A stretch of DNA of 64,000 bases from Platycnemis pennipes (GCA_933228895.1 OW121846.1:21395088-21459087); one strand, 5' to 3'; shown: positions 45,701 to 58,166, numbered from the stretch's first letter. Made by a program: numbers and translations. The notes: a model not told the origin generated them from the letters alone.

Positions 45701-46225
45701 AAAATACGAACAACACCCCCCTGCGGGTAGGGGGATTGAGAATACTCCCGCAGTATCCCTGCTTGTCGTAAGAGGCGACTAAAAGGGCGGGGAGAAAACC
45801 TCGAAAACAAACCCCCGTGTCAGCAAGGGATGCGTCCCTTCAACGTGTGGGTCTGTTGCTTGTGAGTGACCATACCAGCTGGTTCACGATCCACCCATGT
45901 GTTTGCCGAGCATAGGGACCCGTAAGGGGGAGAAGGGGATCCTGGAGGGTGAGTTTTTCGGTTCCCAGCCGGGTGTCGGATGCCCGGTATGGCCCGAGAA
46001 ACAATAACCTTCTTTGGCCCTGGATTCCCTGTAAACGGGAGGCCGGAGGCTAGCCACCCCCGGTCAATCGGCTTTCCGATACGTTCGGTGGCGAGTGCTA
46101 GGGAGGTGGGGGTCTGCGTAGAGCGGTCGGAGATGTACGGGTTTGGTGGGCCCGTGCATCGAAGATCTAACCCGAAACAGACAACCACCTCTAGGGTGCT
46201 ATATCCCCTCGGGTAGCCCTGGCGA

Positions 46226-46246
46226 CCGCACCGGTTTGCGGTGCGG
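46226..46246 (+). ncRNA. Covarying leader hairpin, copy C
   Basis: CCGCACC / GGTGCGG, loop GGTTTGC; G-C version of the third pair. Confidence 0.75.
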
Positions 46247-47016
46247 CGTCCCAAATGTGTGGCTCCATGGTGGGTGGGGAGCCCGGGAAATGAATTTCTC
46301 TTTGGTATGGCGGATAGTTTCCTTCCACCAAATAAAAGATCCCGTCCAGATTTGGGTGGGGGAGCACTGTTCCAAAGTAGCAGAAAGTATTTAGTAATGA
46401 AATGCCGAAAGGAAGGCGAGACGCTGCAGAAAGTGTCTCCCTTTGTCATACGGCGAGTATTGTCAAGTACGATCCCTGGGGACCTTAAGTCTGCGAAAAA
46501 GAGACGGCACCCTGCTGATAGAGACTATGAATGATAAGCAAAGTGAGAGAATCCTTCAAATGAATAAATTAGACGGAATAGAAATTGAAGTTTAGCTACA
46601 CCATTCTCTAAATACTATTAAAGGGGTAATTAGCCCTTACGACCTGCTATACGTAGAGGAGGACGAAATAAAAAGAGAGATGGCCTCCCAGGGCGTAATA
46701 GATTGTCGCCGTATTACTACTAGACGTAATGGAGAGCGAATAAATACAACATCCATCATCCTGACGTTTAACCGCGATACGCTTTGTTGGATACAACTTC
46801 GTACCAGTGCGACCATACATCCCAAATCCCATGTGTTGCTTTACCTGCCAACGATTTGGACACATATCCGCTCGATGTAAAGGCAAATCGACCTGCCCGC
46901 GCTGTGCAATGGACAGGCATGATGACGAGGAGTGTAGGACTGATCCTAAGTGCGTAAACTGCGGAGAAGCACATCCAGTATATTCCTGAGACTGTCAAGT
47001 ACTTAAGGACGAAAAG

Positions 47017-47024
47017 AAAATAAT
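47017..47024. repeat. Target-site duplication of the CR1/L2-type LINE (left)
   Basis: AAAATAAT, repeated at 49848-49855. The copy C sequence becomes continuous with its relatives when one copy and the insert are removed. Confidence 0.75.
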
Positions 47025-49847
47025 AATAATAAAATGTCTTTATTGGGGCGAGATTGAGACAAAACTGTCCCTTCTGCCATCTAACCCCTCGTCAAAATAA
47101 ATATATAAAAGAAATAGTGGTCAATACTTAAAACAATTACAATCCGATGTTAAAAAAAATAAGTAAAGAATACACTTATAGGAATCAAATAATGATAAAT
47201 TAACACAAAAGAAATATACATACACAATATATCAATATTACATATCTAATAGTGTGTGAGAGAATTTACAATGTGGGAAAAACGTGAGGATTATTATGCT
47301 TACATCCTTTACGCAAAAACCCACTGCAGGAAAACACCCACACAAGAAGGGGGGTGTGAAAAACCTGCGAAATCCTACTGACAGTAAAGCTAGTGTTTAA
47401 GAATAACTCAAATATAATAGCATGTACATAGGAAAATTAGTAGATTATAATGAAATTCAAGATAAGATAAATACAAAAGGTAGGGAGAAAAAAAATAGAA
47501 AAAAAAGGTAAAAGGGAATTAAGGAAAAATTAATAAACAAAAACAAACATCAACATGGTGTTAAATGTGTGCCGTTTATCTTGCCATCCGTGTTCTAATC
47601 TATCATGTGTATTGAGAGAGTGCCCGTGACTTGTGATACTCATGTGCCCGTCTGCTGAACTTTAAGAAGTGTTTTATGTAGCGCCCTTTTAAAAGATGGA
47701 AGTGATGGAGAGTTTCTTAAGGATAAGGGAAGTTTATTCCATTCACGACATGCAGTGACAATGAATGATTTATTGAAGATAGTAGTCCGGTGGAGAGGTA
47801 TTACCAGCTTATGATTTCCTCGCGTATTGGATTAATGGACATTTTTCAGCTTCTTGAATTCTTCAAAGGGGTAAGAAGGCGTTTTAGTATTCAGAATTTG
47901 GTAAAGAAGAGAGAGGGTGTGAAGTTGTCGTCTGTGACTAAGTTTTAACCAAGATAGTTCATTTATGTATTGGGTGATGTGATCTGATACCTGTAGATTG
48001 AAAATGAACCTGATGCATGCATTCAGAGAGCGTTGAAGTTTTAGTGACAATTCTTGTGATAGATCTTGATAAACTGTATCGGCGTAGTCAAAGTGCGGTA
48101 ATATTAACGCCGAAACCAGCTGTGCCTTAAGAGATGTGGGGATCACATGTTTCAATCTGAGAAGGGAAAATAATGATTTATTGACGGTTTTACAGATATT
48201 ATTTACATGGTACGACCATGATAGGTTTTCATCTACTAATATTCCCAAATTTCTAACTGCCTCGCAATAAGGAATTGGATCACCATTTATTCGTAAGGGC
48301 GGAAGCTCAGATTTTTTAATTGATGCAAGAATTCTCGGATATCGAATTATGATGGCTTGTGATTTGTCAGGATTAATTGTTAATAAGTTGGCTTTGCTCC
48401 AGTTATTAATTTCTACAAGATCATTATTGATGTTTTCCAAATTATTACGTAAGTTGTCAACAGTTGAGTTTAGATATATTTGAAAATCGTCGGCGTAAAG
48501 ATGGTGTTTGCAGTTTCTGAGTGATAATGGACAGTCGTTAATATAAAGAGAGAATAAAAGAGGTCCGAGGATAGAGCCTTGAGGTACTCCTCGAGATACA
48601 TCGGCCCACAAGGAGCAAGAGTCATTAGAGATAACTTTCTGTTTCCGGTGGGATAGGTATGATCTAATCCAATTCACTACAGAGGAAGAAAAGCCCATAC
48701 CCCTCATTTTTGCTCTAAGGATATGTCTATCTATGTAATCAAAGGCTTTGCTGAAATCAAGAAGTACAAGAACTGATAACTCTTTCTTGTCCATTGATCT
48801 TCTAAAGTCGTCAGTAATTTTCACAAGAGCTGAGGTAGTGCTGTGTGCATGTCGGAAACCGGATTGAAATTGATCAAGAATATTATTGACTCTTATAAAA
48901 TCTGTAATTTGTTCGTAAATTAGTTTTTCAAATGCTTTTGATAGAACCGGTAGGATTGAAATTGGACGAAATTCTTTCTCTTGAGAAGAACTTGTCTTTT
49001 TAGGGATTGGTTTGATCAAAGCACCCTTCCACTGACTGGGAAATTGTTCTTGAGAAATTGATGAGTTGAAAATATTGGTGATATATGGCAAGAGGAAAGG
49101 GAGTAATTTTTTAATGAATTCTATTGGGATTCCATCAGCGCCCCTGGCCTTGGACTTGATTCTATTAAACGAGGCAAAGACTTACATCTGGCTCACTAGG
49201 GAAAATTTGAATTGTTTTCTGCTGTTTGTCAATGAGTTGGTTTTGGAATTGTACATGTGAATGGTTTTATCCTAGATATCCTTTGCTATAAGATTCGTTG
49301 GCTGAGAAAATTTGTTATTTAAAGAGTTAAGACAGACGTTAGGCGGAATTGTAGAGTTTTTAGTTTTACCAATACCAACTGAATGAAGCTTATTCCATAG
49401 AGTGGCTGGAGAGTTTTTGACGGCTGTGGCAGAGAGAAAAAATTTAATTTTTGAATTTCTTATGAGTTGCTTCGTTTTATTGCGGAGGAATTTGTATCTG
49501 CTGAAAGCACTAGCATTACTGAATTTTTTAAAATTTCTATAGGCTAAATCACGCGCCGCCATTGATTGCCGAATTTCATTATTTAACCAAGGTGCTTTAG
49601 GCTTTGAAATGCGGATCTTTTTTTCGGTGCAAATTTGTCTAAGAGGTAGATCATCAATGTATACATAATTTCCACTTTGTCGTCTACTTTTTCAGTGAAT
49701 TCAATGAAGGGCCACGGCAACGTATATGCTTCCGTCAAAAGATCATCGTCATTTATACTGCTAATATTACGTTGACAAATGTACTTCTGTTTAAATTTAG
49801 GAGATTTGATAGAGTAAACCAGGTATATCAAGTCAAGTATCATAATC
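47025..49847 (-). mobile_element. 5'-truncated CR1/L2/Kiri-type LINE inserted in copy C
   Basis: A 2823-bp insertion on the - strand ends in AATAAAGACATTTTATT and (ATT)n at 47025-47045 (its 3' end). It begins inside the endonuclease domain at 49847 (5' truncation). It is bounded by an 8-bp AAAATAAT duplication. The tail, the GVPQGSILGPLLF motif and the absence of RNase H separate it from the I/Nimb-like family hosting it. Confidence 0.87.
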
Positions 49848-49849
49848 AA
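47832..49849 (-). pseudogene. CR1/L2/Kiri-type reverse transcriptase ORF, 5'-truncated
   Basis: The last endonuclease strand and linker occupy 49583-49849 and 49272-49562 (RKSIKSPKF-like start, DLAYRNFKKF, LRNKTKQLIRNSK). After frame breaks the RT runs as a 419-codon open frame at 47832-49091: FPSQWKGALIKPIPKK, FRPISILPVLSKAFEKL, FQSGFRHAHSTTSALVK, LLDFSKAFDYIDR, RGVPQGSILGPLLFSL, YADDFQIYLN. Both RT aspartate motifs are intact (DFSKAFD; YADD). The C-terminus runs into a typical leucine-rich end (LSWLKLSHRRQLHTLSLLY). Truncation at the 5' end makes it dead on arrival. Confidence 0.85.
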
Positions 49850-49855
49850 AATAAT
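49848..49855. repeat. Target-site duplication of the CR1/L2-type LINE (right)
   Basis: AAAATAAT, matching 47017-47024. Confidence 0.75.
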
Positions 49856-51062
49856 GGAAATTAAAACTGTAGAAAAAATCCCTTACCTAGAAGCTCGAAA
49901 AAAATATAAGACGTTAATTGCACCCACCTTTTCAAGGTCATTCGCGGCCGTTGCCACCGTCAAAAAGTGTACTATCTCGACTCAAACATGCAATGGAAAT
50001 AACGCAGAAAAAAATGAACCTGGAAAAGAAACTATCAAAACAGATAAGGTCAAACAGTCGGTGAAAGGGAAAACAGAAATCGCGGGTTCTCCTAAGAAAA
50101 ATCCGCAAAAACATTTCCAGAATGCACGAACATCGTTCGTGAAAAAAGTCCTTCTCCCGTCCCACCCGGCCGTAAAAATACAGCATCCATAGAATCAATG
50201 GAAGAGGATTTTTGTGTCTCAGATACCGAAATCCTCCAAATTAGGGGAAAAAAGAAAAACAATAAAACGGTGAATCGCAATCGTTAATACCACCTAAACT
50301 ACCCCTAACCATGAGCCACAACTCATTTGGAATGAATTTTTTATTGCAATGGAATTGCAATGGATTTTATCGACATCGTGAAGAACTGATGCTTTTAATT
50401 CAAGATTTAACCCTAAATGCATTTGTCTACAGGAGACCCATTTTAAACCTACTGACAAGGGTTATTTCAAAGGTTCTAACGTTTTTCGACACGATGACAC
50501 CACTGGCCAACGAGCCCAAGGTGGAGTGGCAGTTGCTACTCGGGAGGCCCTTTACACCTCCCGAGTGCAGCTGAACACGCCATTCCAGGCGGTGGTGGTG
50601 ACTGTGCACGCCCCCGAGGTGGTTACATTGTGTAACGTATTCCTCACGGAGGGTGCACCTGTCACCCGCCTAAACTTGGAAGCACTTCTTCGTCAGTTGC
50701 CTAGACCCTTCATTCTGCTGGGTGATTTTAATGTCCATGACCCTCTATGGGGAAGTACGCCGGCCCAGAGCAACCGAAGGGGTCGCATTTTATCGAGTTT
50801 TATAAATGATTTTAACCTATTCTTGTTGAATGACAGGGAAAAGACCCGCTTTAATTGCCATACGGGTGACTATTCCTCCATCGATTTGTGTATGGCTTCA
50901 AGCAGTCTCATGACCAAAGTAAAACTGTCAGTTCACGAGGACCTGTGTGGGAGTGACCATTTTCCCCTTTTTATCACTAAAGAAAATGTTTTTAACCCGG
51001 ATTTTATTCGACAAGGCAATTGGATTGTCCGCAAGGCCGATTGGTCAAACTACAGAAAAAGT

Positions 51063-51075
51063 TTTAATTTTAAAT
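51063..51075. repeat. 5' target-site duplication of LINE copy D
   Basis: TTTAATTTTAAAT, identical to 56765-56777. Confidence 0.88.
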
Positions 51076-51583
51076 CCCCCCTGCGGGTAGGGGGATTGAC
51101 AATACTCCCGCAGTATCCCTGCTTGTCGTAAGAGGCGACTAAAAGGGCGGGGAGACAACCCCGATAACAAACCCAAAGCCAGCAAGGGTTGAGCCCGGAC
51201 AGTGTTGTGGGTCAACTGTCTGTGTGCGGCCACACCACCTGGCCTGCGATCCGCCCGCATGTTTGCCGTGTGCGGAGACCCGTAAGGAGGAGAAGGGGAT
51301 CCTGGAGGGTGAGGTCCGTGGTTCCCAGCCGGGTGTCGGATGCCCGGTATGGACTACGGGCCAATACCCCTCTTTGGCCCCGGATTCACTGTAAACGGGC
51401 GGCCGGGAGCTAGCCACTCCCGGTCAATCGGCTTCCGATACGTTCGGTGGCGAGTGCCAGGGTGGTGGGGGTCTGCGTAGGGCGGTCGGAGATGTACGGG
51501 TTTGGTGGGCCCGTGCATCGAAGATACTACCCGAAACAGGCAACCACCTCTAGGGTGCTATATCCCTCGGGTAGCCCTGACGA

Positions 51584-51604
51584 CCGCACCGGTTTGCGGT
51601 GCGG
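51584..51604 (+). ncRNA. Covarying leader hairpin, copy D
   Basis: CCGCACC / GGTGCGG, loop GGTTTGC. Confidence 0.75.
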
Positions 51605-51750
51605 CGTCCCGAATATGTGGCTCCGTGGTGGGTGGGGAGCTCGGGGGAAGAATCTATTATTGGCATGGAGGTTAAAACCAACCACCAATTAAGAGATCCC
51701 GCCCGGATACGGGTGGGGGAGATACTGTTTCGTCCGCCTCTAGGCGGTTT

Positions 51751-52833
51751 TTGGTGATGAAGTGTTTAAAAGAAGGGGAGACACTTAAGCGAGTGTCCCC
51801 CTTTCTCATTCGAAAAGTACTGTCGGCTGCAGTGCCTGGGGATCTAAGGTCTGCAAAAAAGCTGCGAGATGGAACTCTACTGATAGAAACGGCAACTCCG
51901 CAGCAAAGTGACAAGTTACTGTCCATGAAAAGTCTCCATGACATTCCAGTAATGGTAGAGGTACACCGCACCCTCAACACCAGTCGGGGAGTAATCTCCC
52001 ATTACGACCTGCTGTACGTTGAAGTCCACGAGATCAAGAGAGAGATGGCTTCTCAGGGAGTAATTGATGCTCGTCGACTTACAACGAAGCGCGACGGCGA
52101 AGTAGTTAACACTACCTCGGTCGTGTTAACGTTTGCACGTGACAGTCTCCCCGACAAGGTTTTCGTCGGGTATGAATCGGTACCAGTGCGGCCATTCATA
52201 CCGGCGCCCATGCGCTGCTTCCAGTGCCAGCGCTTCGGCCACATCGCCACGCGATGTGAGGACAAGGCCACCTGCCCGCGCTGCGGCCTGGAGGAGCATG
52301 AGGGTGCGGAATGTACCAAAGACCCACGCTGCGTGAACTGCGAGGGTACGCATCCAGCGTATTCTCGCAAGTGTCCGAAAATGGTAGAAGAGCGAAAGGT
52401 CATGGAGATAAAGACAGTGGAGAAAGTAACTTACTTTGAGGCACGGAAAAGGTTCAGGGCCCTTGTAGCACCGACCTTTTCTAAATCCTTTGCGTCCGTG
52501 GCAACAGTAAAGAAAACCACCCTAGAAACTCAGACCGATAGGAACAATAATAATACGACAGCTGAACTGAAGGAAGTAGCCAAGCCGGCTAAGGCAACAA
52601 ATCCGGCACAAAAACAAAAATCCACTATCAATGCGAATGGTTCCCCAAACAAGAACCAAGCAAAAAGCACCACCGTGGTCGCGCTGAAACAGCGCGAAAA
52701 GACGCCATCCCCCGGACCCAGCGGACTAGCCAAGCTAGTGCCACAGGAGTCGATGGAGGAGGACGACAGTCCCTCGGAGACTGAAGTCCTCCTCGCCAGA
52801 CAAAAGGAGAAGAAGCACCGTATTCGGCGCTGA
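51751..52833 (+). CDS. LINE copy D ORF1: zinc-knuckle RNA-binding protein (360 codons open)
   Basis: The open frame from ATG 51751 covers almost all of ORF1. It contains SPFLIRKVLSAAVPGDL and KKLRDGTLLIETA, then VEVHRTLNTSRGVISHYDLL. Three CCHC-type knuckles lie at residues 156-169 (CFQCQRFGHIATRC), 175-188 (CPRCGLEEHEGAEC) and 194-208 (CVNCEGTHPAYSRKC). It ends with a lysine-rich tail and SMEEDDSPSETEV. The natural start by alignment would be ATG 51665, about 29 codons upstream, but a one-base shift and a TAA separate it from this frame. The listed start may therefore be a secondary one. It is the best-preserved ORF1 in the window. Confidence 0.85.
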   Translation: MVMKCLKEGETLKRVSPFLIRKVLSAAVPGDLRSAKKLRDGTLLIETATPQQSDKLLSMKSLHDIPVMVEVHRTLNTSRGVISHYDLLYVEVHEIKREMASQGVIDARRLTTKRDGEVVNTTSVVLTFARDSLPDKVFVGYESVPVRPFIPAPMRCFQCQRFGHIATRCEDKATCPRCGLEEHEGAECTKDPRCVNCEGTHPAYSRKCPKMVEERKVMEIKTVEKVTYFEARKRFRALVAPTFSKSFASVATVKKTTLETQTDRNNNNTTAELKEVAKPAKATNPAQKQKSTINANGSPNKNQAKSTTVVALKQREKTPSPGPSGLAKLVPQESMEEDDSPSETEVLLARQKEKKHRIRR

Positions 52834-52881
52834 TTCTTTTAATTTTTACATTATTTATTTATTTATATATTTAGTATAATT

Positions 52882-55800
52882 ATGGCTTTTATATTACAGT
52901 GGAACTGTAATGGTTTTTATCGACACAAGGAGGAGCTTGCAATTTTAATCCGTGATTTTAACCCCTCGTTTATATGTCTCCAAGAGACGCATTTTAAAGC
53001 ATCGGACAAAGGTGAATTAAAAGGGTATAATGTTGAAAGGTTCGATGACCTCAGCGGCCAGAGAGCACATGGCGGAGTGGCGATTGGATTCCGGGAGGCC
53101 CTTTACACCTCTCGAGTTCAGCTCGCTACTCCGTTCCAGGCTGTGGCCGTTTCCACTTACGCCCCTCAAAAACTTACCATATGCAACGTGTACCTACCGG
53201 AGGGTGCACCGGTGACTCGCAGCAACCTTGAATCACTTGTCCGACAGTTGCCAAGGCCCTTTATTTTATTGGGTGACTTTAACGCCCACGATCTCCTATG
53301 GGGAAGCTCTAGAGGCCAATGCACTAGGAGGGGACGGATTTTAGCCAGTTTTATTCTTGATTTTAACCTTTTTTTACTCAATAATGGGGAGAAAACACGT
53401 TTTAACGCTTTTAATGGAGAGTACTCTGCAATAGACCTTTGTCTATCGTCAGGTAGTCTTTTTAACAAGTTGAACCTGTCCGTACACACGGATCTATGTG
53501 GGAGCGACCACTTCCCAATTTTAATTAAATACGGAGGAAATTTCAACTCCGATTTTATCAGACCGGGGAATTGGGTTGTCCGTAAAGCGGACTGGCATAG
53601 TTTTAAAAAGGATTTTTATTTCAAACATGATGAAAACCGTGACGCCACACACAACGTGTAAATTTTAACTAAGGGCTTGACTGATGCAGCAAATTGCAAC
53701 GTGCCTCGTTCGGCGGGGAATCTCCAAAGACCAGCGGTTCCTTGGTGGAACTAAAAATGCGCTGAGGCCATACGCCAGCGGAAACGTGCTTTACGTGTAT
53801 TTAACAAGTTCCCCACTGCAAATAACTTAGCCTCTTTCCGAAAATTGCGAGCAAGAGCTCGGCAAGTAGTGAGGGAGGCTAAGAAGGCCTCCTGGATCGA
53901 ATTCGTTTCGAATATTAACCATCGTACACCACTTGCACAGGCATGGAATAAGGTGAGGAGTATTTCTGGTTCTCGCCAGGAGTACGGCGTCTCATGCCTT
54001 AATGTGAATGGCCACGTCGTGAGTCAACCTCGCGACATCGCCGAACTTTTTGGTAAGTCACTAGCCTGCACAAGCAGTGACGGGAATTACTCCTGTAAGT
54101 ATTCCTGGCTATCAAGGAACGCTTCCAGAGAATCCCTTTTAATTTTACTGAGACGTCTATGCCTGCAGAGTACAACGATCCGTTCTCCCTGTGGGAACTT
54201 CGGTCAGCCATTTCGGATTCCAACGATACCTCTCCGGGACTGGACGGTATACACAACGCTTTCCTTCGAAATGTTTCGGGGGAGGCGTTGTCGGAGATCC
54301 TAAAAACCTTCAACCAAATTTGGTTAGATGGTAATTTTCCGCCAACCTGGGAGGAATCTGTAGTGGTTCCGGTCGTTAAGCAGGGAAAGGACAAAGTTGA
54401 TCCTAATAATTATAGGCCAATCTCCTTAACCAGTTGCCTGTGCAAGGCGATGGAAAGAATGGTAAACCGTCGGCTCGTGTGGTGCTTGGAGCGACGGAAC
54501 CTTCTATCCAATATCCAGTGTGGTTTTCGGCGAGGTAGATCGACAATCGATCACCTCGTCCGGAGTGACAATTTCATCCAGGAGGCCTTTCTTTTGCGTC
54601 AGCACGTCATCGGCGTCTTCTTCGATCTGGAGAAGGCGTACGACAGGGTCTGGCGCCAAAAAATTTTAATTCAATTGCATCGTTGGGGTTTTAGGGGCAA
54701 TCTACCCATTTTTATTAAGAATTTTTTAACACACCGAGTTTTTAGAGTAAGGATAGGTAAACACCTATCAAAGAAATTCACGATGGAAAATGGAGTGCCA
54801 CAGGGCTCAGTCCTCAGCGTGACGTTGTTCGCCATTGCGATCAACGACACCAGTGAGTGCATCAAGGGACCTGTTTTGGGATCTTTGTTTGTTGACGACC
54901 TGGCTATTTTCTGCCGGTCGTCCAAACTAGCTACCGCTGCTAGGCAAATCCAGCTTTGCCTAAACAAACTTGATGAATGGTCCAAACGGAACGGCTTCCG
55001 TTTCTCAGCGGAGAGAACAAAATGCATCCATTTTCATCGGAAAAGAGGGTACCATATACTTCCTGAGCTACGACTCGGTGACAGACTTCTTCCGTATGCT
55101 GATTCTGTTCGTTTTCTCGGGATGGTGTTGGATTCAAGGCTTAATTGGAAAGAGCACATCCGAGTTTTAAAAGATAAATGTTTTAAAGTTTTAAATATCC
55201 TAAGGGTTTTATCAAATTCGACTTGGGGTGCAGATCGCACCACCATGCTTTTTTTTATAGAGCAATGGTGCGCTCCAAGTTAGATTGCGGATGTTTCGTG
55301 TACGCCTCAGGCCGCGACAGCTACTTAAAACCTTTGTCCACGGTTCACAATGCGGGGATTCGTCTGGCAACAGGGGCGTTCAGGACGTCTCCCGTCGTGA
55401 GTTTGTATTCAGAAGCCGGGGAGCCCCCTTTGTCAACACGGAGAACCATCCTTATGAGTAATTATGTAGCAAAGGTTTTATCAATGAGGACGCACCCTTG
55501 TTTTAATATAATTTTTAACCCCAGGTTTTTAAACCTTTTTAACACACGGACAAGGGCTACTAAACCCTTAAGCATTCGTTTTAAAGATTTTATTGATGGC
55601 ACCGACGCTACACTTCCAGAAGTGTATGACTTTGGGTATTCGGGCCACCCACCGTGGCGGGTACCGCCCCCGAAATGTAGCTATTTGCTGCAAAGAGGCC
55701 AGAAATGTACCAGTACATCTGAAGAGTACCAGCAGATGTTCAGGGAGGCACTTCACTGCAACTCCGACTTCATCCCGTTTACGGATGGATCGGTCGGTTG

Positions 55801-56593
55801 GATGAAGTCGGAGTCAGCGTGCGCGTGTGCAGTTTTCTCGTCCCACCACGGATTTATAAAGGCGAGGCTTAGCCCATTGTGTAGTGTCTACACGGCTGAG
55901 CTCTACGCCATAAGGATGGCTCTGGGTGGGATTAAAAACAATAACAGCGCCTACATGGTCTGCAGTGACTCAATGAGCGCGCTGCAGGCCATATCCGGCT
56001 ACTCTCCCATGCACCCAATCGTCCAGGAGATACAATCCACCCTTATATCTCTTTTTAAAAAGGGCGTAAAAGTTCGTTTTCTGTGGGTACCTGGCCATAT
56101 GGGAATAGCTGGTAATGAAAAAGCCGACCGGGCTGCGAAAGACGCGCTGAAGCTGGAAAACATAACATCTTCATTGGTACCCGCGTGCGATCTGATGGCC
56201 ACTTTGAGAAATGCTGCTTTGAATCAGTGGTCGGAGATCTGGCGCTCTCAGGTGCGGAATAAACTCCGCAGCATCAAGGAATGCATATCAGGTTGGCCCA
56301 CTTCGGTTGGGAGGACTCGCAGGGAGGAAGTGGTAATTGCACGGTTGAGGATAGGGCACACTGCCCTAACACACTCTTTCCTCTTTACAGAGGAAAAGAT
56401 TCCCTCCCGGTGCGATCGCTGCCAATCTCCCATGACTGTGAGACATCTCCTGACTGAGTGTGATATGCACCGTGCTTCAAGGGAAAGGCTGGGCGTCAGG
56501 GGTGACTTAAAACAGGTTCTGGGAGATGACCCTGAGCGAATCAACGTTGTCATCCAGTTTCTCAAAGAAACCGGTCTTTTCAATAAGATTTAA
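52882..56593 (+). pseudogene. LINE copy D ORF2 (EN-RT-RNase H), several stops and shifts
   Basis: The endonuclease is intact at 52882-53661 (LQWNCNGFYRHKEEL, CLQETHFKASDKG, GDFNAHDLLWGSS, GSDHFPILI) and then ends in TAA. A second stop follows at WWN near 53751. The linker continues at 53845-54100 with a shift near 54090. RT is open at 54159-55283 (GFRRGRSTIDHLVR, FFDLEKAYDRVW, NGVPQGSVLSVTLF, LFVDDLAIFCRSS). A shift near 55255 leads to the last frame at 55223-56593, with connection, RNase H and CDRCQSPMTVRHLLTEC. In RNase H the usual VYTDGSK is altered to PFTDGSVGWMKSES by a 3-base loss and a short duplication, which would disturb the active-site strand. Confidence 0.88.
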
Positions 56594-56764
56594 TTACATT
56601 GAATAGAAATACCTAGTATGTAATATTTCATCTTCATTCGATCTATTTATTGATTTTACATTTGTTATTCATCTTTTCCACTGTTTTAACCCATTATTAG
56701 CCGAGGTGCGAATGACCCTCGCTGTCGAAGCACCCCCAAAAACAAATTCTACTACTTCTACTTC

Positions 56765-56777
56765 TTTAATTTTAAAT
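56765..56777. repeat. 3' target-site duplication of LINE copy D
   Basis: TTTAATTTTAAAT, identical to 51063-51075. Copy C ORF2 resumes here. Confidence 0.88.
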
Positions 56778-58166
56778 TTGACGAGTATAACGATGGTGTT
56801 ATCAATGTAGAGCGGTTGACATCAGAGATTCTCGAGGCTGCTAGAAGCAGTGTCCCTCGTTCCCAAGGAGTGAAACATCGACCAGCAGTTCCTTGGTGGA
56901 ATGCTGAGTGCGCCAAGGCCATTCAACTTAGGAAGAAAGCGCTGCGGATTTTCAATAAGTACCCAACAGAAAGGAATCTCGTCTCTTTTCGACGTCTACG
57001 GGCCAAGGCACGACAGGTAATAAAGCACTCGAAGAAGACCTCATGGATGGAATACGTCTCTACCATCAATAACAGAACACCTATATCTCAGGTATGGCGT
57101 AAAGTCCGCTGCATCCCTGGAAGCCGCCAAGATATATGGAATATATAGCCTAAATATTGACGGAAAGATAATATCTAAGCCTTCAGAAATATGCGAGGTT
57201 TTTGGCTGCTTACTCGAAGAGACATGCAGTGATGACAACTATGACCATGGTTTCCTTCATATTAAACATCGAAATGAGAAAGTGAGGATATCCTTTGAAG
57301 GGAGCGGCGAAACCCAACACTACAATATCCCTTTCCAGCTATGGGAACTTACCTCCGCTATCGCTGAGTCCCGGGAAAGCTCCCCTGGAGCAGATGGCAT
57401 CCTCAATGCTTTCTTCCGGAATCTTCCAGAACTGGCATTGGAGGAGGTCCTTAAGGCCTTTAATCGTATTTGGACAGATGGTACCTTCCCGCAATTATGG
57501 CGGGAATCCGTGATTGTGCCTATTCCCAAGCATGGGAAGGAAAAGAGTGACCCCAACAATTATCGACCAATTTCTCTCACCAGTTGCGTTTGTAAACTCA
57601 TGGAAAGAATGGTCAATCGCCGCCTTGTTTGGTGGCTTGAGTCCCGAGACTTACTTTCAAACGCGCAGTGTGGTTTCCGTCGTGGCAGATCAACCTTAGA
57701 CCATTTGGTGAGAGCCGAAAACTTCATTCAGGAAGCCTTTCTCCTACGGCAACACGTCATCGCGGTTTTCTTTGATGTGGTAAAGGCTTATGACAGAGTC
57801 TGGCGTAATAAAATCCTAATGACGTTGCATAATTGGGGTCTCAGGGGAAACCTACCGATTTTTATCCGAAACTTTTTGAATGGTCGGAGGTTTAAGGTCA
57901 GAGTAGGTAAATTCCTATCTCGTGCCCACTATCAGGCTAACGGAGTACCACAGGGCTCCGTATTGAGCGTGACGCTGTTCGCCGTGGCCATCAACAACGT
58001 GATGGAGTGCATTAAATCTCCAGTTATGGGTTGCCTTTTCGTAGATGATCTGGCAATTTTCTGCCGTTCATCAAGAATAGGAAACGCAGCCAGATTAGTT
58101 CAACTCACTGTGAACAAGCTCTCTCAATGGTCCCACGAAAACGGCTTTAGGTTCTCCGCCGACAAA

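Larger units (their letters stand above)
46307..50287 (+). pseudogene. LINE copy C ORF1, split by a LINE insertion
   Basis: The start is ATG 46307 (MADSFLPPNKRSRPD). The N-terminal half has SPFVIRRVLSS, then a frameshift at about 46500. It continues with VISPYDLLYVEEDEIKREM and two or three zinc knuckles (CFTCQRFGHISARC, CPRCAMDRHDDEEC, CVNCGEAHPVYS) up to about 46990, where an in-frame TGA occurs. The frame is interrupted at 47017-49855 by another LINE and resumes MEIKTVEKIPYLEARKKYKT at 49854. The end at 50287 follows an acidic and basic tail. The joining point matches uninterrupted copies, confirming the insertion. Confidence 0.82.
51076..56764 (+). mobile_element. LINE copy D: full-length I/Nimb-like element nested in copy C
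   Basis: The 5689-bp element lies between perfect 13-bp duplications and in the same orientation as its host copy C, interrupting ORF2 after the endonuclease. It has the complete leader, ORF1, ORF2, 3' hairpin (about 56704-56733) and a (CTA/CTT)n tail. It was once a full insertion; several stops and frameshifts in ORF2 show it is now inactive. Confidence 0.92.
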
